The notes under the pieces are model-generated. The model was given only the letters and a program-made list of their open reading frames with translations, did not search any database and was not told the origin of the DNA. The translations under genes and the position numbers were made by a program. A stretch of DNA of 32,358 nucleotides from Bacteroidales bacterium UBA3824 (GTDB lineage: Bacteria; Bacteroidota; Bacteroidia; Bacteroidales; UBA3824): the NCBI GenBank assembly GCA_002393195.1, contig DGIK01000180.1, positions 1-32,358 on the forward strand, read 5' to 3'. Positions 22,727 to 31,658 of the stretch are shown here, piece after piece; within the stretch, counting starts at the first letter, position 1; each line of letters starts with the position of its first letter.

Positions 22727-23920
22727 TCAATACATCATCCCAAACAACCATATCGGAATTTTGTTGCCATAGCCGATTTCGATGTTGTCGCTCACGACAA
22801 AACTGCCTTCTACATCTTTGATTTGCGAAAATTTCTTCTTCTTGCCTCCTACTTCAAAGAGCCACTTGTCGTCCACCTGCAAATCGCCTTGCTGCGGCAT
22901 TGCAATACGATGGAAGGCAGCGAGTTGCGACGCCAAAAAAGTTTCGCGCACCGTGCCCGCATCGGCTTTGGGCGAGAGGGCAAACATCAGGTTGGTGTTT
23001 GCAAAAAGGATTTTTTCGGGTTTGACGAGCATTTTCATGCCCGAACTTTCGGCATATAGACGACGAATCAATGCGGCGCGATCCATCAAGTCTATGAGTT
23101 TCAGTGCGTTGTTGCGCGAGGTTTGCATCACGTTGCACATCGACGAAATGTTGAGGGTATAGGGCGTTGTTTCCGCCAAGATGCCGAGAAATTGTTTTGC
23201 CTTATAAACAGAATCGTATTCGATGTTGCCGACTGATGGAATCTCGTCGCCAACAATATTTTCTATGGTCTGTTGGAGACGGTCGCTGAAACCGTCGCCC
23301 TCCTCGCGGTAAAAAGGATAAAAACCCGTCCTGAGATAACGCTCAAAATGTTGCAAAACTTTCACTTTGAACGTTATCTGCGAGGCTATCGAAAAATGAT
23401 TTTGCAAAATGTCTTCGAGGGAGACCACATCAAGATTTGCAACGCCTTCCAATTGCAGATACTCCCTGAACGACAGACCTTCCATTGTATATCCACGGTA
23501 GCGGCGCGAAAGGTCGGCGGTGAGATGTTCGTTGATTTTGAGCATCGACGAGCCGGTAAGCACCACGTGAAAGTCGGGATACGAATCGTAAATATTTTTT
23601 ACTTCTTGTTGCCAATTCTTGTACTTGTGAACCTCGTCCATAAATAGATGCGTACCACCGTGGGTGTAATGATATTCAACGAGTTCCGTTATCGTATGGT
23701 TGGCAAACCAAATATTGTCGAGCGAGACGTAGAGCGCGGCTTCGGGGTTTGGAAAGGTGCGTTTGATGTGCTGCAAAATCATAGTAGTCTTGCCCACACC
23801 TTTTGCTCCTTTGATTACAATTAAGCGGTTGTCCCAATTGATTGTTGGGTAAAGGTATCGCATAAAACCCATGTCTGTCGCTGCCAAAAGTCGTCCGTAT
23901 GTCCTGTAAAGATTGTCCAT
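22727..23920 (-). CDS. AAA_14/DUF4143 family ATP-binding protein
   Basis: This 397-residue protein has an N-terminal P-loop ATPase domain (Walker A GAKGVGKT at 38-45, Walker B HLFMDEVH, sensor VVLTGSSML) and a C-terminal DUF4143 region with a winged-helix-like segment and a nuclease-like core (about 300-395). The family is abundant and highly paralogous in Bacteroidota. Its biological role is unknown; proposals link it to archaeal-type ATPases and selfish or defence functions. The gene is transcribed away from ribH, and the shared intergenic region holds a -7 element and three evenly spaced dyads that may regulate it. Confidence 0.9.
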   Translation of the reverse strand: MDNLYRTYGRLLAATDMGFMRYLYPTINWDNRLIVIKGAKGVGKTTMILQHIKRTFPNPEAALYVSLDNIWFANHTITELVEYHYTHGGTHLFMDEVHKYKNWQQEVKNIYDSYPDFHVVLTGSSMLKINEHLTADLSRRYRGYTMEGLSFREYLQLEGVANLDVVSLEDILQNHFSIASQITFKVKVLQHFERYLRTGFYPFYREEGDGFSDRLQQTIENIVGDEIPSVGNIEYDSVYKAKQFLGILAETTPYTLNISSMCNVMQTSRNNALKLIDLMDRAALIRRLYAESSGMKMLVKPEKILFANTNLMFALSPKADAGTVRETFLASQLAAFHRIAMPQQGDLQVDDKWLFEVGGKKKKFSQIKDVEGSFVVSDNIEIGYGNKIPIWLFGMMY

Positions 23921-23942
23921 CGTATTGAAGTTTTTAACGGCG

Positions 23943-23950
23943 CAAATATA
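23943..23950 (-). promoter_or_regulatory. Bacteroidetes -7 element for the AAA_14/DUF4143 gene
   Basis: The minus strand reads TATATTTG, 23 bases before the ATG at 23920. The first of three repeated dyads begins 9 bases upstream of it. Confidence 0.6.
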
Positions 23951-23958
23951 GATTTTTT

Positions 23959-24036
23959 ACTTTTGAAAAACAAATTTTATAGCATTTTTTTACTTTCAAA
24001 AGTTAATTTTTGCCCAAATTTTTTACTTTCAAAAGT
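23959..24036. repeat. Three dyad repeats at exact 33-base spacing
   Basis: ACTTTCAAAAGT occurs at 23992-24003 and 24025-24036, and a variant ACTTTTGAAAA at 23959-23969. Each starts exactly 33 bases from the last. The core is an inverted repeat, ACTTT/AAAGT, with a 2-base centre, and each copy is preceded by a T run. Three copies on about the same helical face, overlapping the promoter region of the ATPase gene, look like an operator array. Confidence 0.6.
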
Positions 24037-24085
24037 TAAAAATAAGTTTCCATTTTTCTTTTATCATTAATTGAAAAAAATATCG

Positions 24086-24093
24086 TATCTTTG
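24086..24093 (+). promoter_or_regulatory. Bacteroidetes -7 element for ribH
   Basis: TATCTTTG is an exact TAnnTTTG match followed by CGG, 31 bases before the ribH ATG. Confidence 0.6.
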
Positions 24094-24123
24094 CGGCGTT
24101 ACAAACATTAAAACGTAAAGACA

Positions 24124-24651
24124 ATGGCATCAAACCTCAAAAACCTTTCCGACTTCGGGTCGGCGGAGATTCCAAACGGCATCGATATGAAAATAGGCAT
24201 CGTCGTTGCGCAGTGGAACAAGGAAATCACAGACGCGCTCCTCAAAGGTGCGCACGACACCCTCGTAAAACACAATGTGAAGGAAGAAAACATCGTAACT
24301 GTAAGCGTGCCAGGCACATTTGAACTCACGCTCGGCGCGCAGAGCCTCCTAGAATACACCGACGTGGACGCCGTAATCGTCCTTGGCTGCGTCATTCAGG
24401 GCGACACAAGGCATTTTGATTTTATCTGCAACGGCGTTACGCAGGGCATCACCGATCTCAACATCAAGTACAATCAGCCCGTCATCTTCGGCGTGCTCAC
24501 CACCAACAACCTCCAACAGGCCAAAGACCGCTCCGGCGGCTCGCTCGGCAACAAGGGCGACGAGGCTGCGGCTACCGCCCTCCAAATGGTAGCCCTACAC
24601 AATCAACTCCGCGACAACTACCTCTCCAACTACGAGGAATCGGCGTTGTAA
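24124..24651 (+). CDS. ribH: 6,7-dimethyl-8-ribityllumazine synthase
   Basis: This 175-residue enzyme condenses 5-amino-6-ribitylaminouracil with 3,4-dihydroxybutanone phosphate in riboflavin synthesis. Family motifs are clear: IGIVVAQWN at the N-terminus, [12 protein letters not shown], and [14 protein letters not shown] with the catalytic His, then [10 protein letters not shown] and AKDRSGG. No FMN riboswitch was recognised in the short leader. The gene is monocistronic, followed by a terminator. Confidence 0.97.
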   Translation: MASNLKNLSDFGSAEIPNGIDMKIGIVVAQWNKEITDALLKGAHDTLVKHNVKEENIVTVSVPGTFELTLGAQSLLEYTDVDAVIVLGCVIQGDTRHFDFICNGVTQGITDLNIKYNQPVIFGVLTTNNLQQAKDRSGGSLGNKGDEAAATALQMVALHNQLRDNYLSNYEESAL

Positions 24652-24659
24652 ACGGGAAT

Positions 24660-24682
24660 CGTCGCCTACGGCGACGGTTTTT
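24660..24682 (+). terminator. Rho-independent terminator of ribH
   Basis: CGTCGCC (24660-24666) pairs with GGCGACG (24670-24676) over a 3-base loop, followed by GTTTTTA, nine bases after the ribH stop codon. Confidence 0.8.
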
Positions 24683-24689
24683 AAACAAA

Positions 24690-24770
24690 AATTACCGTCA
24701 ATTTAGCCGTCAATTACCATGAATTTCTAAAATAAATTTTCGATAATTGACGATTAAATTGACGGTAATT
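24690..24770. repeat. Long imperfect palindrome between ribH and the rubrerythrin gene
   Basis: The 29-base arm at 24690-24718 and the arm at 24742-24770 are inverted copies with three differences. Inside each arm the block CGTCAATT occurs twice. The 23-base centre is AT-rich. The element lies between convergent genes and has no coding capacity. It could serve as a terminator for the minus-strand gene, or be a small mobile palindromic repeat, like the element at 1772-1966. Confidence 0.6.
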
Positions 24771-24818
24771 CACGTTAAAAAATAACTGATTTTTTGTCGA
24801 AGGCAAAAATTCACGTTT

Positions 24819-25382
24819 TTACTTCTTGAAGTACCTGTTGAAAAGTCCCTGGAAACCTGCGCCATGACGGGCTTCGTCCTTAGCCATTTCGTGAACGGAA
24901 TCATGGATGGCGTCGAGATTGAGCTGTTTGGCAACCTTGGCGATGTCCATCTTGCCCTTGCAAGCGCCTTCCTCGGCGAGCATACGCTTCTCCACGTTGG
25001 TCTTGGTGTCCCAAACAACTTCGCCGAGCATCTCCGCAAAACGTGCGGCGTGGTCAGCCTCCTCAAATGCGTAACGCTTGAACGCCTCAGCAATTTCGGG
25101 ATAACCTTCGCGGTCTGCCTGACGGCTCATTGCAAGGTACATACCCACCTCGGAGCATTCGCCGTTGAAGTGGTCTTTCAAGCCCTGCAACACAAACTTG
25201 CCGTCCTCTGTGTCGGGAATATCCTTAGCGATGCCGATTACGTGTTCGGTTACAAACTGCAAAGCGGCGTTCTCCTCCATCTTCTTGAACTTAGAGCCGG
25301 GCACCTTGCACTGCGGGCAACGCTCTGGCGGCTCCTCTCCTTCGTGTACATAGCCGCACACGGGGCAAATCCATTTTGTCAT
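24819..25382 (-). CDS. Rubrerythrin with N-terminal rubredoxin domain
   Basis: This 187-residue non-haem iron protein reduces hydrogen peroxide in the anaerobe cytoplasm. Residues 1-35 are a rubredoxin-type Fe site with Cys6, Cys9, Cys22 and Cys25. The ferritin-like di-iron domain follows with Glu-rich helices ([36 protein letters not shown]). The rubredoxin module at the N-terminus is the reverse of classical rubrerythrin, as in 'reverse rubrerythrins' of anaerobes. The ATG at 25382 is preceded by a -7 element. It supports a strictly anaerobic or microaerobic host. Confidence 0.95.
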   Translation of the reverse strand: MTKWICPVCGYVHEGEEPPERCPQCKVPGSKFKKMEENAALQFVTEHVIGIAKDIPDTEDGKFVLQGLKDHFNGECSEVGMYLAMSRQADREGYPEIAEAFKRYAFEEADHAARFAEMLGEVVWDTKTNVEKRMLAEEGACKGKMDIAKVAKQLNLDAIHDSVHEMAKDEARHGAGFQGLFNRYFKK

Positions 25383-25433
25383 AATCTAATTGTTTTGATT
25401 GTTTGTTTGTAATTGTTGTTGATTTTACGATGC

Positions 25434-25441
25434 CAAATGTA
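25434..25441 (-). promoter_or_regulatory. Bacteroidetes -7 element for the rubrerythrin gene
   Basis: The minus strand reads TACATTTG, 52 bases before the ATG. The leader that follows contains several AAACAA blocks, as seen before bglX and the DUF3791 cassette. Confidence 0.55.
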
Positions 25442-25522
25442 GGGTGAGATTTTGGAATAAACAAATTTTGGATAGTTAAAAAGGCTTAAAAGTTTGGCGG
25501 GGATTTTTTTTCTACAACGTCC

Positions 25523-25553
25523 TTGCTCATTCTCAAAAATTTTCCTATTTTTA
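25523..25553 (+). promoter_or_regulatory. Weak promoter candidate for the zinc-ribbon membrane gene
   Basis: TTG (25523-25525) and TATTTTTA (25546-25553) have a 20-base spacer. The last base of the -7 element deviates from TAnnTTTG. Confidence 0.35.
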
Positions 25554-25593
25554 CACCGAAAAAAATAATCGTGACAGAATCAAACCTAATCCA

Positions 25594-27090
25594 ATGGCAA
25601 TATCAAAACACATCAAAAACCTCATAGACCTCGCCCTACAAGACCGTGTGCTGACCTACAAAGAGCGGCAGACAATTATTGAGGAAGCGAAAAAAACAGG
25701 TGTTAATGTTAATGAAACTGAGGAATACCTCAACGATGCGCTGCACGAGCGACTCAAAAGCTACACCAAAGAGGAACTCACTCACTGTCCGGCGTGCGGA
25801 GCGTTAGTACCACTAATATCCGACGACTGTCTATTCTGCGGCACACACCTCTATAAAGGAGAGGCTAAGCGTCAGGTAATCAAGGTGTCTGGCACGGCGG
25901 CAGACATAATCCGCGAAGAAAACCGACAGACCGACATCCAACAGCAAAACCCCAATCAGTGCCAATGCGGTGCACCGTTTCCGCTCGTAAGCAATATATG
26001 TTCGTATTGCGGACGTGTGCTGCACAAGAATCAGGATTCGGAGCAAAACATCAAAAAACTCATTATGAACATCCAAGCAAGCCTCGCCCGGCTCCGCGAC
26101 ACAATGCGCCCGTCGTTTTGGATGGTTCTAAAACACAGAATGAACCTGATATGCTTCTATATGGCGGCGGCATTTTTGGTGCTGTACACGATATTCGACG
26201 ATGCCGCTTACATAGCGATTTCGTGCTGTTGCTTTCTGCCGTTTGCCTTCATATTTATGATATTTGCCAACCGTGGCAGCGCGCGCAAATCCGCTCCCCC
26301 ATTCAATTTCACCCCGGCGTCATGCGTGGACCAGTTCTATTATTATGTGTTTGACGTTGAGGAAGCCGATTCGCCCGTCCAAAGAGCCGACAACGAGTAT
26401 TATGACGCCCTCCACACATACGAAAACTATCAGCGTCAGACAGCAACCATCTACGGCGCAAACCCAGAAGCGCAACAAATACTCGCCGACTTTGCCACAG
26501 AAATCAGCGGCTTCAAAAAGTCGCGCAACCGCAACCGCAACATCATCGCCTTGCTGATGATTGCCGTAATGTCAATACCTGCAATATTATACATGTACCT
26601 GCCGTCTGCCGCCCAACAGTATCGCGCAGACATCGCGTCAAAGCCCACGATAGGCGAGATGCAGTCGTATTCCAAAAAAATCATCCCGATGCCAGAACAC
26701 GCCGTGTTTCGCACATACGCCGACTACATCACCGTGGAGGGCGACGTCACGTTGACTTTTGACGCGCTCTACGAACGTCAAGCAGACACAATCTACGCAA
26801 ACGCCATCCAGTACCAACTGATGGCAGATTACCTGAAAATTGTCTCCACCGGCAAAAAGACCGAAAGACCCGACACATGCGTCTTGCATCTTTGGCTCAG
26901 CGACAAGGACGGCAAACAGGTCGGCAAAGATTTGAGACCCATTGTGATATGGTGTTGGAGCGACGACTCCTACGAAGATATGCTCAGCAGCGGCAAGGGC
27001 AGCATCTACGCCCAATTCACTTCAAAAAAAGCATCCCGCAAAAGAATCAAGGAAGTGGCTGACAGCGCGTATTATTTTACAATTTACTAA
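25594..27090 (+). CDS. Membrane protein with two zinc ribbons, function unknown
   Basis: This is a 498-residue protein. The N-terminal 60 residues are helical and charged, reminiscent of a SHOCT-like or short-helix segment. Two CxxC zinc ribbons follow: Cys65/Cys68 with FCG about 17 residues later, and a second pair in QCQCGAPF with YCG. Two hydrophobic helices lie at about 184-225 and a third at about 313-335. The C-terminal region (about 340-498) is soluble and likely periplasmic, with no recognised domain. It appears to form an operon with the next membrane gene, 15 bases downstream. No function is assigned. Confidence 0.8.
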   Translation: MAISKHIKNLIDLALQDRVLTYKERQTIIEEAKKTGVNVNETEEYLNDALHERLKSYTKEELTHCPACGALVPLISDDCLFCGTHLYKGEAKRQVIKVSGTAADIIREENRQTDIQQQNPNQCQCGAPFPLVSNICSYCGRVLHKNQDSEQNIKKLIMNIQASLARLRDTMRPSFWMVLKHRMNLICFYMAAAFLVLYTIFDDAAYIAISCCCFLPFAFIFMIFANRGSARKSAPPFNFTPASCVDQFYYYVFDVEEADSPVQRADNEYYDALHTYENYQRQTATIYGANPEAQQILADFATEISGFKKSRNRNRNIIALLMIAVMSIPAILYMYLPSAAQQYRADIASKPTIGEMQSYSKKIIPMPEHAVFRTYADYITVEGDVTLTFDALYERQADTIYANAIQYQLMADYLKIVSTGKKTERPDTCVLHLWLSDKDGKQVGKDLRPIVIWCWSDDSYEDMLSSGKGSIYAQFTSKKASRKRIKEVADSAYYFTIY

Positions 27091-27105
27091 TCCAAAGGTC
27101 ATTCT

Positions 27106-28044
27106 ATGAAACAGATTAAGACAACATTTCACAATAATTTGAGCAAATGGGAACATATTTTGGCGGAATACAAAAAGTCGTACCCAAAAAACTTCGGCGC
27201 GTTGACAAGGGACTACCTGCCAGGCTTTATGATGCTTTTTGGCGTGATGATGTTCATAAACTCTTTTACCGACTCGGTGGCGCTCTTGCAGCAAGCCCCG
27301 TGCTTCATTTCGCCAGTGCTGTTTATATTCGGACTATTATTGTACATCAAAGAATACAAAAACACCGATACGTCCCAAACCACTGAGTCCGAAATGCAAC
27401 AATGTATTGCCGAGGCAGAGGCTACATATTCCAAGTACCCAGACGTAATGGAGTACCTCCGTCAGTACCGCGCATCGGTAGCCGCCGTTACCAAACGCAA
27501 AAAAAACATCAAAAGGTATTTTCTGATAGCGTTTTGGGGATTTTTCGTTGTTTATGGAGGGATAATCGCATTCCAAATCGTGCATAACTACGACAACAAA
27601 CTGCGCAATGTGGCTACCCAGGACAACATTTGCCGCATCCTCGAATTGGAGGACGATGTTCCGTTTCTCACACTAACACCTTATACAACAGATATTGCTG
27701 ACGGCATCAAATTGGAAACCAAATCCCTTGACCTTTTCCTGTATTCACAATATGAGGATCAACCAAGCGGCGGCTTCGATTTGAGGGCATTTACCGCAAG
27801 AAAACCAAAGATTTCGGGCGGCAGCGGCAAATTTAGATTGATTATCACCGATGAAAATGGCAATTTCATCAACAGATGCCCTTATTTCGTCTTCGACACC
27901 ACCGATGACAACAAGGTTATACAATCTGGCTTTTTGCAATACTACTCCGAGGTTTTACGCCAAAACAGTTTGCAGACCATCGAAACACTTCGTTATCTGA
28001 AAGACAATCAGGAGCATCTGCGGTTTATTGTAGAAAAAAAGTAA
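27106..28044 (+). CDS. Uncharacterised membrane protein paired with the zinc-ribbon protein
   Basis: This 312-residue protein starts soluble and charged, then has two adjacent hydrophobic helices (about 38-55 and 66-84), a cytoplasmic helical stretch, and a third helix at about 145-163. A soluble C-terminal domain follows. The topology matches that of the preceding protein, and the C-terminal regions of both are predicted on the same side of the membrane, so they may act together or be distant relatives. No family was recognised. Spacing suggests co-transcription. Confidence 0.75.
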   Translation: MKQIKTTFHNNLSKWEHILAEYKKSYPKNFGALTRDYLPGFMMLFGVMMFINSFTDSVALLQQAPCFISPVLFIFGLLLYIKEYKNTDTSQTTESEMQQCIAEAEATYSKYPDVMEYLRQYRASVAAVTKRKKNIKRYFLIAFWGFFVVYGGIIAFQIVHNYDNKLRNVATQDNICRILELEDDVPFLTLTPYTTDIADGIKLETKSLDLFLYSQYEDQPSGGFDLRAFTARKPKISGGSGKFRLIITDENGNFINRCPYFVFDTTDDNKVIQSGFLQYYSEVLRQNSLQTIETLRYLKDNQEHLRFIVEKK

Positions 28045-28069
28045 TAATAATCAAATACCAATACTAAAA

Positions 28070-30685
28070 ATGAAAAAAAATCTGTTATCCCTAATCTTTT
28101 TTTTGATGGTCTTGACGCTCAATGCGCAGACCTCCACCGAGCAACTGTTGCTTGGCGGATGGAAATTCCAAAAAGGCGCACAATCGGGCGCGGAAAATCC
28201 TAATTTTGACGATTCCAAATGGCAATCTGTAACAATCCCGCACGACTGGGCAATCTCTGGTCCTTTCGACAAAGACATTGACAAACAGGTAGTTGCAATC
28301 GAGCAAAATGGCGAACTCGAAGCCACCGAAAAGACCGGACGCACCGGCTCTCTGCCGTGGATTGGCGAAGGTTGGTACAGGCGTATGATAGAAATTCCCG
28401 ACGGATACAGCCACGCCGAACTCATTTTTGACGGCGCGATGGCAGAGCCGAAAGTTTATGTGGAAGGCAAATTTGCGGGCTATTGGGCGTATGGCTACAC
28501 CACTTTTGCCCTCGACATCACGCCCTATCTCCCCAAAAACGGCGGCAAAATCACGCCTGGCAAATACTCCGTTGCCGTCCACCTCAAAAACCGCGACGAA
28601 TCACACCGCTGGTATCCAGGCGCGGGATTGTATCGTCCTGTAAGACTGTCGCTTTCGCAAGATGTGGCGGTCAAGACTTTCGGTATTTTTGCAAGGACAA
28701 CGGGCATTGAGGGCATCAATTCTGACGGCACTTCGGCTCAATCGGCAAGGATTACCGTAACAACCGCATTGCGCACCTCCAACCGTCAAAAAATCAAAGT
28801 GTTGCACACGTTAATTGGCAACGGTTCGGAAGTGGCGCATACTGAGACCGATTTGTCGGGCGACGAAACCACACAGATTTTTACAGTCAACAATCCCAAA
28901 CTTTGGTCGCCTGAACATCCGGTGCTTTATGTGCTTGAAACGTCGATTATTTGCAATGGCAAACTCATTGACCAACAGCGCACTAACATTGGCATCCGCA
29001 CCGTGGAATATGGCGGAGAGGGATTCAAACTCAACGGCAAACTCACCAAATTTCGCGGCGTGTGTCTGCATCATGATTTGGGACCGCTCGGCTCGGCTTT
29101 CAATAAGGCAGCATTCCGCCGTCAAGTGCGTTTGTTGAAGGAAATCGGCTGCAATGCAATCCGCACCGCCCACAACATTCCCGCGCCGTGGCAGATGGAC
29201 ATTTGCGACGAAATGGGCATTCTCGTAATGGCTGAATCGTGCGATATGTGGGTGTATCCAAAATGCAAAAACGGCTATTCAATTTTCTTTGAACAAATTG
29301 ACAATCAGTCACCTAACGCTGACGGTCGCCCGTGGTGGCAGCGCGATTTTGAGAATCTCGTTGTCGTCAATAGAAACCATCCATCAATCGTGATGTGGAG
29401 CATTGGCAACGAAATCCCCGACCAAGGCAGCGCAGTGGGATTGAAATATACACGCCTGATACAGAACCTGATACACTCACTCGACAACACGCGACTGTGC
29501 ACACAAGGTCTCGACCGTGGAGAGCAATGCATTGAATCGGGAGTTTTTCAAAATACCGACGTACCTGGCTACAATTACCGTCTGCACGTCTATGACAAGG
29601 GGCATGAAAATTCGCCTTCCGGACTTGTCCTCGGCACGGAGACCGCTTCCACGATTTCGAGTCGTGGCGTGTATAAATTTCCAGTCGAGGAAAACCACGG
29701 CGACGCCTACGACGACGGACAGATTTCGAGTTACGACCTCGAAAGTTGTATTTGGAGCAATTTGCCCGACGACGACTGGATTTGGCAGGACAAAGCACCG
29801 TGGGTAACAGGCGAATTTGTTTGGACCGGTTTCGACTATCTCGGCGAGCCTACTCCATACGACGATTATTGGCCGTCGAGGAGCAGTTATTTTGGAATTT
29901 TTGACCTTGCAGGACTGCCCAAAGACCGCGCATTTTTGTATAGGACACATTGGGCTCCCGAAGAAAAAACGCTCCACGTACTCCCCCACTGGACTTTCCC
30001 CGGTCGCAAGGGACAAGTAACGCCAGTGTTTGTATATACATCATACCCCGAAGCTGAACTGTTCATAAATGGCAAGTCGCAGGGCAAAAAACGCCACATT
30101 GATATGACGCTCGACGACTACCGCAACAACCGCATCGACGTCAGGATGCCGTGGGGCGACATGTCAAAATTTGCCGACCCCAACGCACCCGAAGGCAAAA
30201 ACCGCCTCGACCGCTACCGTTTGCGCTGGATGAATGTCAAATACGAGCCGGGCGAAATCAAGGTGGTTGCCTACGACAAAAACGGCAACAAGGCGGAAGA
30301 AAAAATCATCAAAACCGCCGGCAAGCCGCATCATTTGGTTTTGGAAGCCGACCGTAATACGCTGACCGCCACGCCGTTAATTAACGGTATGCCGCAAGAT
30401 TCGCCAGATTTGAGTTTTGTGACGGTTTCAGTGGTTGACAAAGACGGCAACCTCTGCCCCGACGCCGCCAACCAACTGATTTTCAGCGTCTCCGGCTCTG
30501 CAAAATTCAATTCAGTATGCAGCGGCGATGCCACGTCAACCGAAGTTTTCACGAAACCGACAATGAAAGCCTTCCATGGCAAAGTTGTGGTTGTGGTGGA
30601 GGCAACTTCAACGGCGGGAAAGGCGACATTGAAGGTTGAAGGCAAAGGACTTAAAGCCGCAGTGATGACATTGGACGTGAAATAG
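28070..30685 (+). CDS. Secreted GH2 beta-galactosidase-like enzyme with DUF4982-type region
   Basis: This 871-residue exported enzyme has a signal peptide (MKKNLLSLIFFLMVLTLNAQ). It has the GH2 order: sugar-binding jelly roll (about 25-210, with IPHDWAISGPF and GWYRR), Ig-like domain (about 215-320), TIM barrel (about 325-620), then a DUF4982-like and a further Ig-like domain (about 640-871). The acid/base is Glu448 in SIGNEI and the probable nucleophile is Glu524 in LGTETAS. Many Bacteroidota enzymes of this build release beta-galactose or related sugars from plant glycans, so the precise specificity is open. It is 25 bases after the preceding membrane gene, and no separate promoter was seen. 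Confidence 0.9.
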   Translation: MKKNLLSLIFFLMVLTLNAQTSTEQLLLGGWKFQKGAQSGAENPNFDDSKWQSVTIPHDWAISGPFDKDIDKQVVAIEQNGELEATEKTGRTGSLPWIGEGWYRRMIEIPDGYSHAELIFDGAMAEPKVYVEGKFAGYWAYGYTTFALDITPYLPKNGGKITPGKYSVAVHLKNRDESHRWYPGAGLYRPVRLSLSQDVAVKTFGIFARTTGIEGINSDGTSAQSARITVTTALRTSNRQKIKVLHTLIGNGSEVAHTETDLSGDETTQIFTVNNPKLWSPEHPVLYVLETSIICNGKLIDQQRTNIGIRTVEYGGEGFKLNGKLTKFRGVCLHHDLGPLGSAFNKAAFRRQVRLLKEIGCNAIRTAHNIPAPWQMDICDEMGILVMAESCDMWVYPKCKNGYSIFFEQIDNQSPNADGRPWWQRDFENLVVVNRNHPSIVMWSIGNEIPDQGSAVGLKYTRLIQNLIHSLDNTRLCTQGLDRGEQCIESGVFQNTDVPGYNYRLHVYDKGHENSPSGLVLGTETASTISSRGVYKFPVEENHGDAYDDGQISSYDLESCIWSNLPDDDWIWQDKAPWVTGEFVWTGFDYLGEPTPYDDYWPSRSSYFGIFDLAGLPKDRAFLYRTHWAPEEKTLHVLPHWTFPGRKGQVTPVFVYTSYPEAELFINGKSQGKKRHIDMTLDDYRNNRIDVRMPWGDMSKFADPNAPEGKNRLDRYRLRWMNVKYEPGEIKVVAYDKNGNKAEEKIIKTAGKPHHLVLEADRNTLTATPLINGMPQDSPDLSFVTVSVVDKDGNLCPDAANQLIFSVSGSAKFNSVCSGDATSTEVFTKPTMKAFHGKVVVVVEATSTAGKATLKVEGKGLKAAVMTLDVK

Positions 30686-30714
30686 TTTTTTTTCGTTATC
30701 AGAAAAATAATTAT

Positions 30715-30722
30715 TACCTTTG
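30715..30722 (+). promoter_or_regulatory. Bacteroidetes -7 element for rfbA
   Basis: TACCTTTG is an exact TAnnTTTG match 27 bases before the rfbA ATG, and probably serves the rfbA-gmd operon. Confidence 0.6.
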
Positions 30723-30748
30723 CCACAAAATATTAAACACAAAACAAT

Positions 30749-31654
30749 ATGAAAGGAATCGTTTTAGCAGGTGGATCCGGCACAAGGCTGTATCCCATCA
30801 CAAAGGCAATCTCCAAGCAATTGATGCCTATCTATGACAAGCCAATGGTATATTATCCGATAAGCGCGTTGATGCTTGCCGGAATACGCGACATACTCAT
30901 CATCTCCACGCCATTTGACCTTCCCGGATTCAAGCGTCTGCTCGGCGATGGCAGCGATTACGGTGTACACTTTGAATACGCCGAACAGCCATCGCCCGAC
31001 GGACTTGCACAGGCGTTCACGATTGGCGCCGACTTCATCGGCAACGACAGCGCGTGCCTCGTGCTCGGCGACAACATATTCCACGGCGCAGGATTCACGG
31101 GCATGTTGAAAAAAGCAGTGGAGACCGCCGAAAAGGAAAAAAAGGCGACCGTATTTGGCTACTGGGTAAACGACCCCGAGCGTTACGGCGTGGCAGAGTT
31201 CGACAAGGACGGCAACTGCCTCTCCATCGAGGAAAAACCCGCCAAGCCCAAGAGCAACTACGCCGTTGTTGGTCTGTATTTCTACCCCAACAAGGTGGTG
31301 GAAGTAGCCAAAAACATCAAGCCATCGGCTCGCGGCGAATACGAAATCACAACTGTCAACCAAAAATTCCTCGACGACGGCGAATTGAAGGTTCAGAAAC
31401 TCCCCCGTGGCTTTGCTTGGCTCGATACCGGCACACACGATTCGCTCTCCGAGGCGTCCACCTACATCGAAGTATTGGAAAAACGTCAGGGTCTCAAAAT
31501 CGCATGTCTCGAAGGCATCGCCTACCGCAAGGGCTGGATTGACGAAGCTCGTATGCGCGAACTCGCCAAACCAATGCTCAAAAATCAATACGGACAATAC
31601 CTATTGAAGGTAATCGACGAAATCAACGAAACCGGCAACCCAAACTTAGACTAA
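30749..31654 (+). CDS. rfbA: Glucose-1-phosphate thymidylyltransferase
   Basis: This 301-residue nucleotidyltransferase makes dTDP-glucose from dTTP and glucose-1-phosphate, the first step to dTDP-L-rhamnose and related sugars. The signature [20 protein letters not shown] is at the N-terminus. Substrate motifs such as [42 protein letters not shown] and [11 protein letters not shown] follow in order. Length matches the family. It is separated by only four bases from the next gene, gmd. Confidence 0.97.
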   Translation: MKGIVLAGGSGTRLYPITKAISKQLMPIYDKPMVYYPISALMLAGIRDILIISTPFDLPGFKRLLGDGSDYGVHFEYAEQPSPDGLAQAFTIGADFIGNDSACLVLGDNIFHGAGFTGMLKKAVETAEKEKKATVFGYWVNDPERYGVAEFDKDGNCLSIEEKPAKPKSNYAVVGLYFYPNKVVEVAKNIKPSARGEYEITTVNQKFLDDGELKVQKLPRGFAWLDTGTHDSLSEASTYIEVLEKRQGLKIACLEGIAYRKGWIDEARMRELAKPMLKNQYGQYLLKVIDEINETGNPNLD

Positions 31655-31658
31655 CCAA

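Noticed and set aside
23959..24036. Possible CRISPR array
   Set aside because: Only three short units of about 12 conserved bases at a 33-base period, AT-rich and without cas genes; an operator array fits better.
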